A DNA stretch of 39,961 bases from an uncultured Prevotellaceae bacterium (GCA_900316445.1 ONCZ01000046.1:1-39961), one strand, 5' to 3'. Positions 21,732 through 31,298 are shown, counted from the first letter of the stretch. Numbers and translations: made by a program. The notes: generated by a model from the sequence alone, not told the origin.

Positions 21732-22760
21732 ATGAAGAAATATATATTTTCGGCCCTGCTGGCAGTCGTGACGCTGACAGCCTGCGACAAGGTAAGTCCT
21801 GCGGGAATACTCATCGCGAATACCGATGTCGATGACCGCATCAAGATGTCGCGAGACTACTACCGTATTCATGAAGGCGATCTTTTCCTGTTTAAACAAG
21901 CCCCTGACGGTGAATACACTTTTCTCGTAGGCGCCGACAGCCATCTGACGACGGATCCAGGCCGTATGCAAGAGATGCTGCAGATAGGCATCGACGACGA
22001 CGACCTGTTCTATGCCCACCTGGGCGACATTGCCGACACCAAGGCTGAATACTACATCGTCCTCGACAACGTCATCTTGGAGGCCAAGGAGAAATATGGC
22101 AAGAAGCATTTCAAGCCCGTGACCTACATGGATGACTACGATACCCCCCATACCATATATATGGACACTGTCAGTCAGAAGCTTTATGAGGTTAAAGATA
22201 TCCCCCTGCCGTTCCATCCGGTGGTGGGCAACCACGACATCACCAACAACGGCTGGGCGCTGTGGACCAACATGTTCCACTCGTCGTTCTACATGGGGTA
22301 TGTCTATGTCGAAAACGATGGCTTTGATTATTTCGACCGTCTCATCTTCCTCGATTCCGCCAGTGGCACCTTGGGAGAAGCGCAGATAGACGAGATTGAA
22401 TCACATTTTTTCGAAGCTGATTTTCCATACATGGATAAAATAAAGATCCGCCACACGTTTGTCTTCGGCCATACCAACATCTTCCGGCCGTCGGCCTCGG
22501 AGTTCGCCTCCACCTTCACCCGCGAGGAAACCTACTACCTGCTGGATAAGTTCGACCACTGGAATACTTCTATTGTCTTCAGCGGTCATGTCCATGACTG
22601 GGACGAGCGCAAGGTAGGCGACATCACCTACCTGACGCTGGATACGATGTGTGAAAAAAACAGACCCGAACCTGGTGATTATCTGGTGCGCGTCCATGTC
22701 AAGCGCGACGGTTCCCTCAGCTGGGAGCGCGTTCACATGAATTATTCGCCACGGCATTAA
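21732..22760 (+). CDS. Metallophosphoesterase lipoprotein
   Basis: A 342-residue lipoprotein: MKKYIFSALLAVVTLTAC is a lipobox (LTAC, Cys 18). Calcineurin-like phosphoesterase motifs follow in order: VGADSH (where GDxH is usual), HLGDIAD, VVGNHDI, FGHTN and FSGHVHDWDE, so the metal ligands are nearly all present; the first one reads D-S-H rather than D-x-H after GA. The start is at the ATG 21732 because the in-frame codon at 21717 lies within the previous gene and would break the signal peptide. The operon partners suggest a surface pathway for a phosphorylated lipid or sugar ester. A 15-bp hairpin ends the unit. Confidence 0.7.
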   Translation: MKKYIFSALLAVVTLTACDKVSPAGILIANTDVDDRIKMSRDYYRIHEGDLFLFKQAPDGEYTFLVGADSHLTTDPGRMQEMLQIGIDDDDLFYAHLGDIADTKAEYYIVLDNVILEAKEKYGKKHFKPVTYMDDYDTPHTIYMDTVSQKLYEVKDIPLPFHPVVGNHDITNNGWALWTNMFHSSFYMGYVYVENDGFDYFDRLIFLDSASGTLGEAQIDEIESHFFEADFPYMDKIKIRHTFVFGHTNIFRPSASEFASTFTREETYYLLDKFDHWNTSIVFSGHVHDWDERKVGDITYLTLDTMCEKNRPEPGDYLVRVHVKRDGSLSWERVHMNYSPRH

Positions 22761-22762
22761 AT

Positions 22763-22796
22763 AATAATCCCTCGCCAGGTTTGGCGAGGGATTATT
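22763..22796. terminator. Bidirectional terminator between convergent operons
   Basis: A perfect 15-bp stem (22763-22777 with 22782-22796), 4-nt loop, flanked by AT-rich tails on both sides. It serves 21732 on the plus strand and 22815 on the minus strand. Confidence 0.85.
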
Positions 22797-22814
22797 GTGA
22801 TCAGACCTCTGTGT

Positions 22815-24269
22815 TTAGCGGTTGAAGAAGTTCCACTTGGAATTGTCGCTGTTGAAATCATAGACAGCGAGCGTCGGCGTGGAGTCACCGGCAGAGTAGA
22901 GGCAGTACTTGGTGTTCGTGCCCTCGATGCCGGGGATGGCCTTCGGCATGATGCGGTAGGTGCCGTCGGTGAGCTGCTCGATGCGCCAGAGCTGTTCGTC
23001 AGCACCGGTGTAGGCAGGAACGGTGGTCACCTCGCAAGCTGCCGTAGCAGCAAGTGCGCGATCAGTACCCTCGATGGTGATCTTGAAGTAGGGGTTGCTC
23101 AGGTAGCCACCGGCCTCATCGACGGGTGTGATGGTCCAGCGCTGGTGGGGACGGTACATATAGTCACCGATACGGGCGGGAATGTCACCCTCGGGCCATG
23201 TGGCCTTCACCTCATCGAGTGTCTGGTTGGCGATGGGCTTGGCAGGCTCCTGCATCTGGTTGCGATTGAACCAGCCCTGACGCTGCTGCTGCATGCGGAC
23301 GAAGTCGACGGTGAGTTCGAGGGCATAGCCACGACGCTCTGACAAGATGGCGAAGTTGCCACCCTTGAAGTTGTCGCCAGCCACAGGCCAGCCGTTCTTC
23401 CATACTAAGGGACGGACGGCAAGCGTGGAACGACCGCTGAGTTCGAAGTCTGCCTCCCAGTGGAACGACATCACCTCGACGCCCTCATCCACGATGAAGC
23501 GTCCGAAGTGACCTGCACCACAGGCACGCTTCTCGGCAGCGATGACCATCTTACCACCGCCATGGAACATATCGCGGCCTACGTTGTCGATGTACGGACC
23601 TTCGACGCTCTTGGAGCGGCCGACGACGATGTTATAGGTAGAGTTGACACCGTCGCAGCAGGTGCCGTGGGTGCCGAGCAGATAGTACCAGCCGTCACGA
23701 TACATGAGGTCGGAAGCCTCACAGTCGATGGCGATGTCCTTCTCCTTGTTGCCAGCCTTGCGGAAGCCCGTCTTGGGATCGAGCTCAATGAGGCGGATGG
23801 TGCCGAAATAGGTGCCGTAGCTCACCCACAGACGACCTGTGGTGGGATCGAGCAGCAGACCCGGGTCGATGGCGTCCTGATCCTCCATACCGTCGGAGTA
23901 GCACACCTCGACAGCCTCAGACCACTTGAAGTCGGGAGACTTCGGGTCGAGGGTCTTGTTCCACATCGTGAGGATGCGGCCTGCGTGACCGCCGCCGAGG
24001 CCACCACCAGTGGCTCCGTAGATGCAGAGGTAACGGTCGCCGATCTTCAGCACGTCGGGGGCAGCACCGCCACCGGGACGGTCTGCGCCGGAGTTCCAGC
24101 TCCAGCCGTCTTCAGAGATCAGGCCTCCACCGCCGGTGCCGAAGGTGTAATACTTACCGTCGCACTCGGCCAGTGTCGAGGGGTCGTGGATATAGGGTGC
24201 GCCAATCTGCGCTACGCAAAACAAATGAGCTGAAACAGCTAATGTTGCACTTAACAAATATCTTTTCAT
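22815..24269 (-). CDS. GH43 arabinanase/arabinosidase with ricin-like C-terminal domain
   Basis: A 484-residue secreted enzyme (signal peptide to about residue 21). The N-terminal five-bladed propeller has IHDPST with the catalytic base D29, MEDQDAIDPGLLLD with the pKa-modulating Asp, and CEASDLMYRDGWYYL with the catalytic Glu; these are GH43 signatures of endo-arabinanase and related arabinosidases. Residues about 370-484 are a beta-trefoil/ricin-like domain (HQRWTITPVDEAGGYLSNPYFKI, EQLWRIEQLTDGTYRI). It is the second gene of the minus arm, 125 bp behind 24395. Likely substrate is arabinan or arabinoxylan side chains. Confidence 0.8.
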   Translation of the reverse strand: MKRYLLSATLAVSAHLFCVAQIGAPYIHDPSTLAECDGKYYTFGTGGGGLISEDGWSWNSGADRPGGGAAPDVLKIGDRYLCIYGATGGGLGGGHAGRILTMWNKTLDPKSPDFKWSEAVEVCYSDGMEDQDAIDPGLLLDPTTGRLWVSYGTYFGTIRLIELDPKTGFRKAGNKEKDIAIDCEASDLMYRDGWYYLLGTHGTCCDGVNSTYNIVVGRSKSVEGPYIDNVGRDMFHGGGKMVIAAEKRACGAGHFGRFIVDEGVEVMSFHWEADFELSGRSTLAVRPLVWKNGWPVAGDNFKGGNFAILSERRGYALELTVDFVRMQQQRQGWFNRNQMQEPAKPIANQTLDEVKATWPEGDIPARIGDYMYRPHQRWTITPVDEAGGYLSNPYFKITIEGTDRALAATAACEVTTVPAYTGADEQLWRIEQLTDGTYRIMPKAIPGIEGTNTKYCLYSAGDSTPTLAVYDFNSDNSKWNFFNR

Positions 24270-24336
24270 ATCAGTATTTTTTTTTATGGAAACAAATGTG
24301 CATAATGTGAATAATTTTGTTCACGAATTAAAATAA

Positions 24337-24383
24337 TATTATTCATATTCGTGGGTTAAATTATTCTTATTATTCATATTCGT
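24337..24383. promoter_or_regulatory. Candidate operator: 16-bp direct repeat upstream of the GH43 gene
   Basis: TATTATTCATATTCGT occurs at 24337-24352 and 24368-24383, 31 bp apart (three helical turns). A degenerate inverted copy (CACGAATTAAAATAAT) starts near 24322. This is the only structure in the 24270-24394 gap and it lies on the 5' side of the 22815-24269 gene. Confidence 0.45.
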
Positions 24384-24394
24384 TTCATATAATT

Positions 24395-26497
24395 TTATTT
24401 CTTTTCTGAATTTGTTGTAACCTTGAAGTTCTTAACGGGGTTACCTTTCTCGTCGAGGAAGCGGACACAGAAGTCGCTCATACCGGGGCCATTGATGATG
24501 GCACCACGGAGGATGTTACGTCCCTTCTTGAGGGTGAGACGGGGCGACATAGCGTCGTCCTTCACCATACGGCGGTCGCCAGAGAGCAAGAGAGCCTCCT
24601 CACCATTGAGCCACCACATAGAGGCGGAGTTGGAGCCGACGGCGAGGCGTACGTTTTCGATATCCTCCTCACAGTCGATGATCGTGACAGTCCAGAAGAG
24701 GACGCCATAGACCTGCTGGCCCCACTTCTCAGCGAAGCGGAAGAGCTTCACGTTGTAGTTCTCGCTGTCGAGGGCGTGCCAGGTGAGCGTCTGCTTGACG
24801 GTCGTGACCTTAGGCTCTGCGGGAGCCTGCTGTCCGAAGCTGCGTCCGAAACCGGGAGCCACTTCTGTCTTCTGATAGACAGCCTTTACCTTCTGGCCGT
24901 CCTTCGGTACGATGGTCTGCTGACCTTTGAAGTACTCGATGGCAAAGTTCTCACGCAGATAGCTGTCGGTGAAGACGGTGTTGCCGCTGTTGGGCTTGTC
25001 GAGGGGCTCGAGGATGAGCCAGCGACGGATGAAGCCGTCGTCGTCGGGCTGTGTAGAAGCGGTAGTGACAGGTGAGAAGTACTTGGGACGGTTCTTGAAC
25101 TGTACCCAGTCGATACTGACACCAGGATCACCTTCGCTGGTGATCACCAGGTCGCTGACGCCCTTCGGCACGTAGGCCAGAGGAGCAGTCATAGTGAGCC
25201 ACTGGTTGCTGAAGTCGCGACGGAACATGGCGGGAGCACCTGCAGGCGACTCGGGCTTGACGGTCATATCGATCTTTGCCAGGATCTTTCCGTCGGCAGT
25301 CTTCTCGCGAACATAGAAAGAGGTATTCTCAGCAGCCTTGGCGCTGACGAGGATATAAGCATCGGTGAGACAGTTGAAGTCGATGTCGCTGTAACAGATC
25401 CAGCTGCCCTTGTTGGGAAGGATGGCCTCGTAGCCACGGAAGGTGTTGACGGTGTCGATGAGTTCTGTAATCACATCGCTACTGGCACCGCTGTAACGGT
25501 CGATCTCGATCTTCTCCGTAGCCTTGTTGATACCTACGCCACGCATGGTGGGCTTCACCTCCTGGATGGTACCGTCTGGATTGAAGAACAGCTCCTCAAT
25601 CTGTACGGAACGACGCTTGTCGTCACGGGGCGAGAAGGCATTCTGGTGATAGAACAGATACCACTTTCCCTTGTAATTGACGATGCTGTGGTGGTTGGTC
25701 CAGCAGCCATTGGCATGCTCAGCCATGATCAGGCCCTTGTATTCGTAGGGACCCATGGGGTTCTTACTCATGGCATAGCCGAGAACCTCGGTATTCTCAC
25801 GCACATAAGGATAGGTGAGGTAGTAGTTGCCGTTATACTCGAAGGCGAAGGGACCCTCAGCCTGACGGTTGGGCAGGTCTTTCAGACAGTGCACACCCAT
25901 CATCTCCATCTCACGGTCGCGCCACTTGACTTTCTCCTTCGGGGTGTCGTCGGCCAGCTCCTTCATGTTGTCTTTGAGCTTGGCACAGCGGCCGTTGCCC
26001 CAGAAGATGTAGGCATTGCCGTCGGAAGCCAGGAGCACGCAGGGATCGATGCCGTTGATGCCCTTGATGGGTTCCGGCTCAGGAATGAACGGTCCCTCAG
26101 GACTGTCAGCGATGGCCACACCGACACCGAAGCCGAAGCCGTTAGACGGTGTGGAGGGGAAGTAGAAATAGTACTTGCCGTTACGCTCTACGCAGTCGGG
26201 AGCCCACATCGAATAGGAGTTGGGACGCACCCAGGGCACTTTGTTCTGGGTGACAATCACACCGTGGTCTGTCCAGTCGGTGAGATTCTCGGAAGAGAAC
26301 ACATGGTAGTCCTCCATGCAGAACCAGTCCTGCCGCTGTCCTGCGGGGGGCATGATGTCGTGCGAGGGGTAGAGGTACACCTTATTATTAAACACACGCG
26401 CGGTGGGGTCAGCCGTGAACTGGTCACGGATGACGGGGTTCTGTGCCGACAAAAGAAGTGGCACACCCAAGAGTAATGAAATTAAGTTCTTTTTCAT
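24395..26497 (-). CDS. GH43 beta-xylosidase/arabinofuranosidase with CBM6-like domain
   Basis: A 700-residue secreted enzyme (signal peptide to about residue 18). Catalytic domain 20-320: FTADPTARVF with base D30, GINGIDPCVLLASDGNAYIFWGNG with the second Asp, and RQAEGPFAFEYNGNYYLTYP with the acid Glu. Residues about 335-480 resemble CBM6 (EKIEIDRYSG ... GVSIDWVQFKN), a beta-sandwich binding xylan or cellooligosaccharide ends. The last 200 residues form another beta-sandwich (WHALDSENYNVKLFRFAEKWGQQVYG ... SASMWWLNGEEALLLSGDRR) unusual for simple GH43s. It is first in the minus arm with a strong promoter at 26540-26570. Confidence 0.8.
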   Translation of the reverse strand: MKKNLISLLLGVPLLLSAQNPVIRDQFTADPTARVFNNKVYLYPSHDIMPPAGQRQDWFCMEDYHVFSSENLTDWTDHGVIVTQNKVPWVRPNSYSMWAPDCVERNGKYYFYFPSTPSNGFGFGVGVAIADSPEGPFIPEPEPIKGINGIDPCVLLASDGNAYIFWGNGRCAKLKDNMKELADDTPKEKVKWRDREMEMMGVHCLKDLPNRQAEGPFAFEYNGNYYLTYPYVRENTEVLGYAMSKNPMGPYEYKGLIMAEHANGCWTNHHSIVNYKGKWYLFYHQNAFSPRDDKRRSVQIEELFFNPDGTIQEVKPTMRGVGINKATEKIEIDRYSGASSDVITELIDTVNTFRGYEAILPNKGSWICYSDIDFNCLTDAYILVSAKAAENTSFYVREKTADGKILAKIDMTVKPESPAGAPAMFRRDFSNQWLTMTAPLAYVPKGVSDLVITSEGDPGVSIDWVQFKNRPKYFSPVTTASTQPDDDGFIRRWLILEPLDKPNSGNTVFTDSYLRENFAIEYFKGQQTIVPKDGQKVKAVYQKTEVAPGFGRSFGQQAPAEPKVTTVKQTLTWHALDSENYNVKLFRFAEKWGQQVYGVLFWTVTIIDCEEDIENVRLAVGSNSASMWWLNGEEALLLSGDRRMVKDDAMSPRLTLKKGRNILRGAIINGPGMSDFCVRFLDEKGNPVKNFKVTTNSEKK

Positions 26498-26539
26498 CTT
26501 ATCATGAAGTTACATTTAAGAATTTAAGTTTTTGAACTG

Positions 26540-26570
26540 CAAATATAGCCTTTTTCCCTTTATCTTCCAA
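26540..26570 (-). promoter_or_regulatory. Promoter of the minus-strand glycosidase arm
   Basis: On the minus strand TTG (26568-26570), 20 bp, TATATTTG (26547-26540), 43 bp before the ATG at 26497. Confidence 0.75.
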
Positions 26571-26666
26571 ATAAATTTGCTCTGTGAACCCCCAAATGTA
26601 ACATTTCGTAAAGTTTCTGTTATAAAATGACAAGGCCGCGATGGTCGGACTCTGCAAAAAAGTTCG

Positions 26667-26674
26667 TAACTTTG
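26667..26674 (+). promoter_or_regulatory. Promoter (TAACTTTG) of the plus-strand glycosidase arm
   Basis: TAACTTTG lies 22 bp before the GH5 start at 26696; there is no clear TTG at -33. It is divergent from 26540-26570. Confidence 0.6.
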
Positions 26675-26695
26675 TACCCAAAATTTAAAGAGATT

Positions 26696-28027
26696 ATGAA
26701 ACAGCGATTATTTATCTTCATTTTCCTCATCGGAATAATGACTTCGTGTACAACAGATGTTGTTGACAATGGTATCATCATCAACCCCGATCCAGAGCTG
26801 CCGGACCCAGAGCCGGTACCAGAACCGGAAATATTGCCCTCGCTCCATGTGGAGGGGAAATGGCTGGTGGATCCGCAAGGGAACCAAGTGGTGCTGCACG
26901 GTGTGATGGACACGCCGAACATGTATTTCAACGGCTGGCGGTGGGGTTCGCCCTGGACCAACAACACCAACTACAACGATGCCGGTGCGAAGAAGTGCTT
27001 GGACTATTTCGAAAAGATCTTCACGGGACTGGAGAAGGCGAAGTGTACGGTCTTCCGTCTGCACCTCGACCCTGCCTGGACGAACGATCCCGACAACAGT
27101 TATGTGTATGCAGGTTCTGCAGGCCAGGCTGCTGACGCCAGTGGCGAGGCAGACATCAGCAAGTTCAACCCTGAGCGTCTGACGCATTTCCTGGATACCC
27201 TCTACCTGAACCTTGCAGAGAAGGCGATGAAGCACGGTATGTACGTCGTGGTACGTCCCCCGGGTGTCTGTCCTGGCAACCTGAAGGTGGGTGACTACTA
27301 CCAGCAATATCTGATGACCGTGTGGGATATCTTCTCACAGCAGGACTTCGTGAAGGCACATGCAGGACAGCTCAGCATCGAGCTCGCCAACGAGCCCGTA
27401 AACCTGAAGAATGCACAGAACAGAGAAGACGCGAAGGCACTGCACGACTACTTCCAGCCCATCGTGGACAAAATCCGTTCCAACGGCTTCACGGGCATCG
27501 TCTGGGCACCTGGCACCGGTTGGCAGTCGAACTATAAGAGCTACAAGACACATCCCATTGAGGGTGAGAACATCGGCTATGCCGTCCACGACTATACAGG
27601 CTGGTATGGCTGCAGCGACGAGAGTGTGGATCGCGACAATAACATCGAGAAGAGCAAGGAGAAGAAGATCAAGGAGTTCCATAACTCGGTGCCCGTGGTG
27701 GACTTCGCCCCTGTCATTATTACAGAGGTGGACTGGAGTCCGATGAAGCCTGGCACTGGCCATTATAACGAGCACGGCGACTGGGTAGAATCCAATTACG
27801 GTACATGGTCAACAGGTTCCACCTCGAAATGGGGTGTATGCTATAAGGCGAACCTCGACCATTGCGGTAATATCTCCATGACACTCTCAGGCACAAGCTG
27901 CCTCATCGATGTGGACCAGCTGTTGAAAGACGGCTCGGTAGTGCCTGCCTTCGGTGGTGAGCCCGAGGCCTGCGGCAAGGCCTGTATGGACTGGTATGAG
28001 GAATACTATACAAAATTTAAGAATTAA
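26696..28027 (+). CDS. GH5 endoglycanase, lipoprotein
   Basis: A 443-residue lipoprotein: MKQRLFIFIFLIGIMTSC with a lipobox Cys at 18, then a Pro/Glu/Asp linker (PDPELPDPEPVPEPE). The TIM barrel shows GKWLVDPQGNQVVLHGV, then IELANEPVN with acid/base E233 and IITEVDWSP with nucleophile E344, the GH5 signature. The start is set by the promoter at 26667 and lipobox position; an upstream in-frame ATG (26627) lies before the promoter. The exact subfamily (xylanase, glucanase or mannanase) is not certain. Octamer AATTAAAA repeats separate it from the next gene, with which it forms a plus-strand arm. Confidence 0.8.
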   Translation: MKQRLFIFIFLIGIMTSCTTDVVDNGIIINPDPELPDPEPVPEPEILPSLHVEGKWLVDPQGNQVVLHGVMDTPNMYFNGWRWGSPWTNNTNYNDAGAKKCLDYFEKIFTGLEKAKCTVFRLHLDPAWTNDPDNSYVYAGSAGQAADASGEADISKFNPERLTHFLDTLYLNLAEKAMKHGMYVVVRPPGVCPGNLKVGDYYQQYLMTVWDIFSQQDFVKAHAGQLSIELANEPVNLKNAQNREDAKALHDYFQPIVDKIRSNGFTGIVWAPGTGWQSNYKSYKTHPIEGENIGYAVHDYTGWYGCSDESVDRDNNIEKSKEKKIKEFHNSVPVVDFAPVIITEVDWSPMKPGTGHYNEHGDWVESNYGTWSTGSTSKWGVCYKANLDHCGNISMTLSGTSCLIDVDQLLKDGSVVPAFGGEPEACGKACMDWYEEYYTKFKN

Positions 28028-28055
28028 AAAATTAAAAAATTAAAGCATAAGACTT

Positions 28056-31000
28056 ATGAAAAGACTGCTGATAGCTTTATCATTTATCATTTATCATTTA
28101 TCATTTAGCGTAGCGCAAACACGTATCAACGCTGACGGCACGGTGACCTTCCGGTATTCTAACGACAAAGCCAAGGAAGTGCTGGTAGATGTGCAGTTCG
28201 CAGGTCGCCATGCGATGCAATGTGATGATCAGGGAGACTGGTCTGTAACCCTCGGTCCTGCTGCCCCAGACATGTATCCCTACTGCTTCATCGTCGACGG
28301 TGTGAGCGTGATGGATCCCGAGAATCCGCAGTATTTCCCCAATGAGGGCTTCAAGAACAGTCTGTTGGAGATTCCTGCCCAGAAAGGCAGTCTGGCGCAC
28401 GACATCAAGAACGTGCCCCACGGACAGATAGACTATATCCACTATTACTCCAAGAGTCTTGGTGCCACCAACCAGGCCGTGGTCTATCTGCCACCGAAGT
28501 ACAATGAGAACCCTGACAAGAAATACCCCGTGTTCTACTGCATCAGCGGTACTACCGATACCGAAGAGGTGTATTATAAGGTAGGCCGCATCAACTATAT
28601 CCTCGACAACCTGCTCGCAGAGGGCAAGGCCGAGGAGATGATCGTGGTGCTGCCCTACGGCAATCCCTATAAACTGCTTCCCACACCGCCAACAGGTATG
28701 TTCGGAGCACCAGGATCGCGCTTCGGAAGTGATGTGTTCAGCCAAGACCTGAACAACGACCTGATGCCATACATAGAGAGCCACTACCGTACCATCAACG
28801 ATGCAGACCATCGCGCTATTGGCGGTTTCTCTCGTGGTGGTAATCAGGCACTCTTCAACGGTCTGAGCCATCTGGACAAGTTCGCTTATCTGTGTAGTTA
28901 CAGTTCATTCACCTCGACGGATATCCCCGGTGTCTATGACAATGCCGCTGATACGAACAGCAAGATCCGTCTGTTCTGGCTCGGCGTGGGCACAGACGAT
29001 TTCCTCTATGGCAATGCCCGCGACTATATGGAGTTCCTCGACAAGCATGGCATCCGCAGCGTGAAAGAGTACACCCACGATAAGTTCGGCCATACATGGA
29101 TGAACGCCAAATACTTCCTGAGCAAGACCCTACCGCTGCTTTTCAATCCCACAGCCGCTGAGGAGGCCATGAAAAACGGACAGCCCACCCTCGCTGCCAC
29201 AGGCCAGGAGCAGCAGTTCACGGCTGGTGTGATGGCCCGTCTCTTCCCGCGTCCTATCCTCTCGCCCGAATACAAGTACGACAGCGTGATCTTCCGCATG
29301 AAGGCTCCCGATGCCAAGGAGGTGAAGCTCGCTGGTGAGATCTTCGGCAAGCCCATCACCATGCAGCGCGACAGCGACGGTGTGTGGAGCACAGAAGTCG
29401 ATGAGCATATCTACGAGGTCTTTACCTATTATTTCCTCGTGGACGGTACCCCCGTGGCAGACCCGCAGAACATGTACCTCGCCCCCTCGAAGGGCTTCAA
29501 GCCCAGTATCTGCAACAATCCCGCTGCTACATTCAACTACGGCAATATGGCTGACAACATCGAGCACGGTGTGGTGAGTTACGACCTGAACAACCAGGTA
29601 GCACGATATATTCCTGCAGGAGTCAGGAGTCAGGAGTCAGGAGTAGAGCCTGCCTTCTGCATCCAACTTATCCCCGGCAAGGACGATACCATCGAGAGCT
29701 GGTTTAAGATCGGAGGTGCTGACGTGATGGCCGATAAGCTCATCGGTCAGAAGAAACTCCCGCCGTTCTGCATCATGTCGGGCTGTGAGGGCAAAGGCGC
29801 CTGCTGTCAGGGAAAGGATCAGAAGTGCGACAAGAAAGTCTATACCCTCAAAGCCGACGACTATCCTAACTGGCCGGAGCGCCGCCATGCCCTGGAGTCC
29901 ATCCTCGACTCCCTCCTGCTGCAGGCCGCTGCAAAGGGAGATATCAACATCAACCTGCCCCTCTTCCAAACGAAATACACAGCCGATCCCTCACCCATCG
30001 TGGTGGGCGACCGTCTGTTCCTCTTCACTTCCCACGATGCCTCACCCGAGGATATCCCCGACGTGAACGAGAAGAGTTCCGCAGGCTTCTTCATGTACGA
30101 CTGGCTGCTGTGGTCCACCACCGATATGGTGAACTGGACGGAGCACGGTGCCGTCGCCTCTTTGAAGGACTTCACATGGCGCTCACGCGAGAACGGTGGC
30201 TGGGCTATCCAGACAGTGGAGCGCAACGGTAAATACTACCTCTATGCCCCACTCCACGGCCACGGCATCGGCGTGCTCGTGGCAGACTCTCCTTACGGCC
30301 CTTTTCATGATCCCCTGGGGAAGCCGTTGGTATGGGATCAGAGCAATTGGTTCGACATCGATCCCTCCGTCTATACCGACGATGACGGACAAGCCTGGCT
30401 CTACTGGGGAAATCCACACACGTTCTACGCCCCTCTCAACGAGGACATGATCTCGCTCAAGGGCGAGGTAACAAAGCTACCGCATATCAAACACTATCAG
30501 GAAGGGCCGTGGTTTTACAAAAGGAGAGAAGGAGAGAAGGAGGGAAGGAATAAGTATTATCTGGCTTATGCCAGCACTTGCTGCCCTGAGGCACTGGGCT
30601 ATGCCATGAGCGACTCCCCTACAGGTCCCTGGGAGTGGAAGAACTACATCATGCGCCCCACCCTCCGCGACCGTGGTAACCACCCCGGCATCTGCGACTT
30701 CAAGGGCCACTCGTATATCTTCGGACAAAGCTACGACCTGATGCACCTCGACACGTTCACGCACCACGAGCGTCGTTCAGTGTCTGCCGCAGAGATCACC
30801 TACAACGCCGACGGCACCATTCAGGATGTGCCCTACTGGCTGGATCAGGAGCCACTGAAACAGCTCCACTGGCTCAATCCCTACGAGCGTGTGGAGGCTG
30901 AGACCATGGCTTGGGGCTACGGTCTGAAATCCGCCAAGATGGGTATCCCCAACACAGGTGTCGTAGCCGATATGCCTACCTCGACGGGTAAGAAGAATAT

Positions 31001-31298
31001 GTATATCTACGACATCAACGACGGAGAACTGATTAAGCTCCGTGGTGTGGACTTCGGCAACGGTGCCAAGAAGTTCAGCATTACGGCTGCCTCGACTGGT
31101 ACTTGCAAGATTACCCTGCGTATCGACAGCCAGAACGGTCCCGTCATCGGCGAGGCCGTCATCGCCAATACGGGCAATGTCGAGAAGTACAAAGCCTTCA
31201 GCACGAAGGTCAGCAACGCATCGGGCGTCCACGATCTCTATCTCTGCTTCAGCGACAATTCGGGCGATACCCGCCTCGACTGGTGGCAATTCAAGTAA
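28056..31298 (+). CDS. CE1 feruloyl esterase - GH43 - CBM6 fusion enzyme
   Basis: A 1080-residue secreted multidomain enzyme. Order: signal peptide 1-20; CBM48-like E-set (22-110); CE1 esterase (about 120-365) with IGGFSRGG (nucleophile S259), GVGTDD (acid D314/315) and DKFGHTWM (H346); a second E-set (about 390-500); linker; GH43 propeller from about residue 630 with TADPSPIV (D about 643), WFDIDPSV (D about 768) and HYQEGPWFY (E about 815); and a CBM6-like C-terminus (YERVEAETMAWGYG ... GDTRLDWWQFK). It can remove ferulate and arabinose or xylose from arabinoxylan in one polypeptide. Three microrepeat insertions are translated in frame (signal peptide; residues about 521-530; GH43 near 823-830). 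Confidence 0.85.
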   Translation: MKRLLIALSFIIYHLSFSVAQTRINADGTVTFRYSNDKAKEVLVDVQFAGRHAMQCDDQGDWSVTLGPAAPDMYPYCFIVDGVSVMDPENPQYFPNEGFKNSLLEIPAQKGSLAHDIKNVPHGQIDYIHYYSKSLGATNQAVVYLPPKYNENPDKKYPVFYCISGTTDTEEVYYKVGRINYILDNLLAEGKAEEMIVVLPYGNPYKLLPTPPTGMFGAPGSRFGSDVFSQDLNNDLMPYIESHYRTINDADHRAIGGFSRGGNQALFNGLSHLDKFAYLCSYSSFTSTDIPGVYDNAADTNSKIRLFWLGVGTDDFLYGNARDYMEFLDKHGIRSVKEYTHDKFGHTWMNAKYFLSKTLPLLFNPTAAEEAMKNGQPTLAATGQEQQFTAGVMARLFPRPILSPEYKYDSVIFRMKAPDAKEVKLAGEIFGKPITMQRDSDGVWSTEVDEHIYEVFTYYFLVDGTPVADPQNMYLAPSKGFKPSICNNPAATFNYGNMADNIEHGVVSYDLNNQVARYIPAGVRSQESGVEPAFCIQLIPGKDDTIESWFKIGGADVMADKLIGQKKLPPFCIMSGCEGKGACCQGKDQKCDKKVYTLKADDYPNWPERRHALESILDSLLLQAAAKGDININLPLFQTKYTADPSPIVVGDRLFLFTSHDASPEDIPDVNEKSSAGFFMYDWLLWSTTDMVNWTEHGAVASLKDFTWRSRENGGWAIQTVERNGKYYLYAPLHGHGIGVLVADSPYGPFHDPLGKPLVWDQSNWFDIDPSVYTDDDGQAWLYWGNPHTFYAPLNEDMISLKGEVTKLPHIKHYQEGPWFYKRREGEKEGRNKYYLAYASTCCPEALGYAMSDSPTGPWEWKNYIMRPTLRDRGNHPGICDFKGHSYIFGQSYDLMHLDTFTHHERRSVSAAEITYNADGTIQDVPYWLDQEPLKQLHWLNPYERVEAETMAWGYGLKSAKMGIPNTGVVADMPTSTGKKNMYIYDINDGELIKLRGVDFGNGAKKFSITAASTGTCKITLRIDSQNGPVIGEAVIANTGNVEKYKAFSTKVSNASGVHDLYLCFSDNSGDTRLDWWQFK
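28076..28107. repeat. Heptamer repeat (TTTATCA x4) in the signal-peptide codons
   Basis: Four copies of TTTATCA plus TTTA encode ALSFIIYHLSF in the hydrophobic core of the signal peptide. Seven is not a multiple of three, so loss or gain of one unit would shift the frame. Confidence 0.85.
29617..29644. repeat. Heptamer repeat (CAGGAGT x4) in the CE1-GH43 gene
   Basis: Four perfect CAGGAGT units translate as GVRSQESGV in the linker between the second E-set domain and the GH43 domain. Confidence 0.85.
30523..30548. repeat. Octamer repeat (GGAGAGAA-type) in the CE1-GH43 gene
   Basis: GGAGAGAA, GGAGAGAA, GGAGGGAA translate as RREGEKEGR directly after the catalytic-Glu segment of the GH43 domain. 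Confidence 0.65.

Noticed and set aside
22797-24233. Long plus-strand open frames opposite the GH43 gene (181 and 257 codons)
   Set aside because: They are antisense shadows of a well-supported gene, with GC-biased repetitive composition and no family features.
25646-26476. Plus-strand frame of 276 codons opposite the GH43-CBM6 gene
   Set aside because: Antisense shadow; the minus-strand protein has catalytic motifs, signal peptide and promoter.
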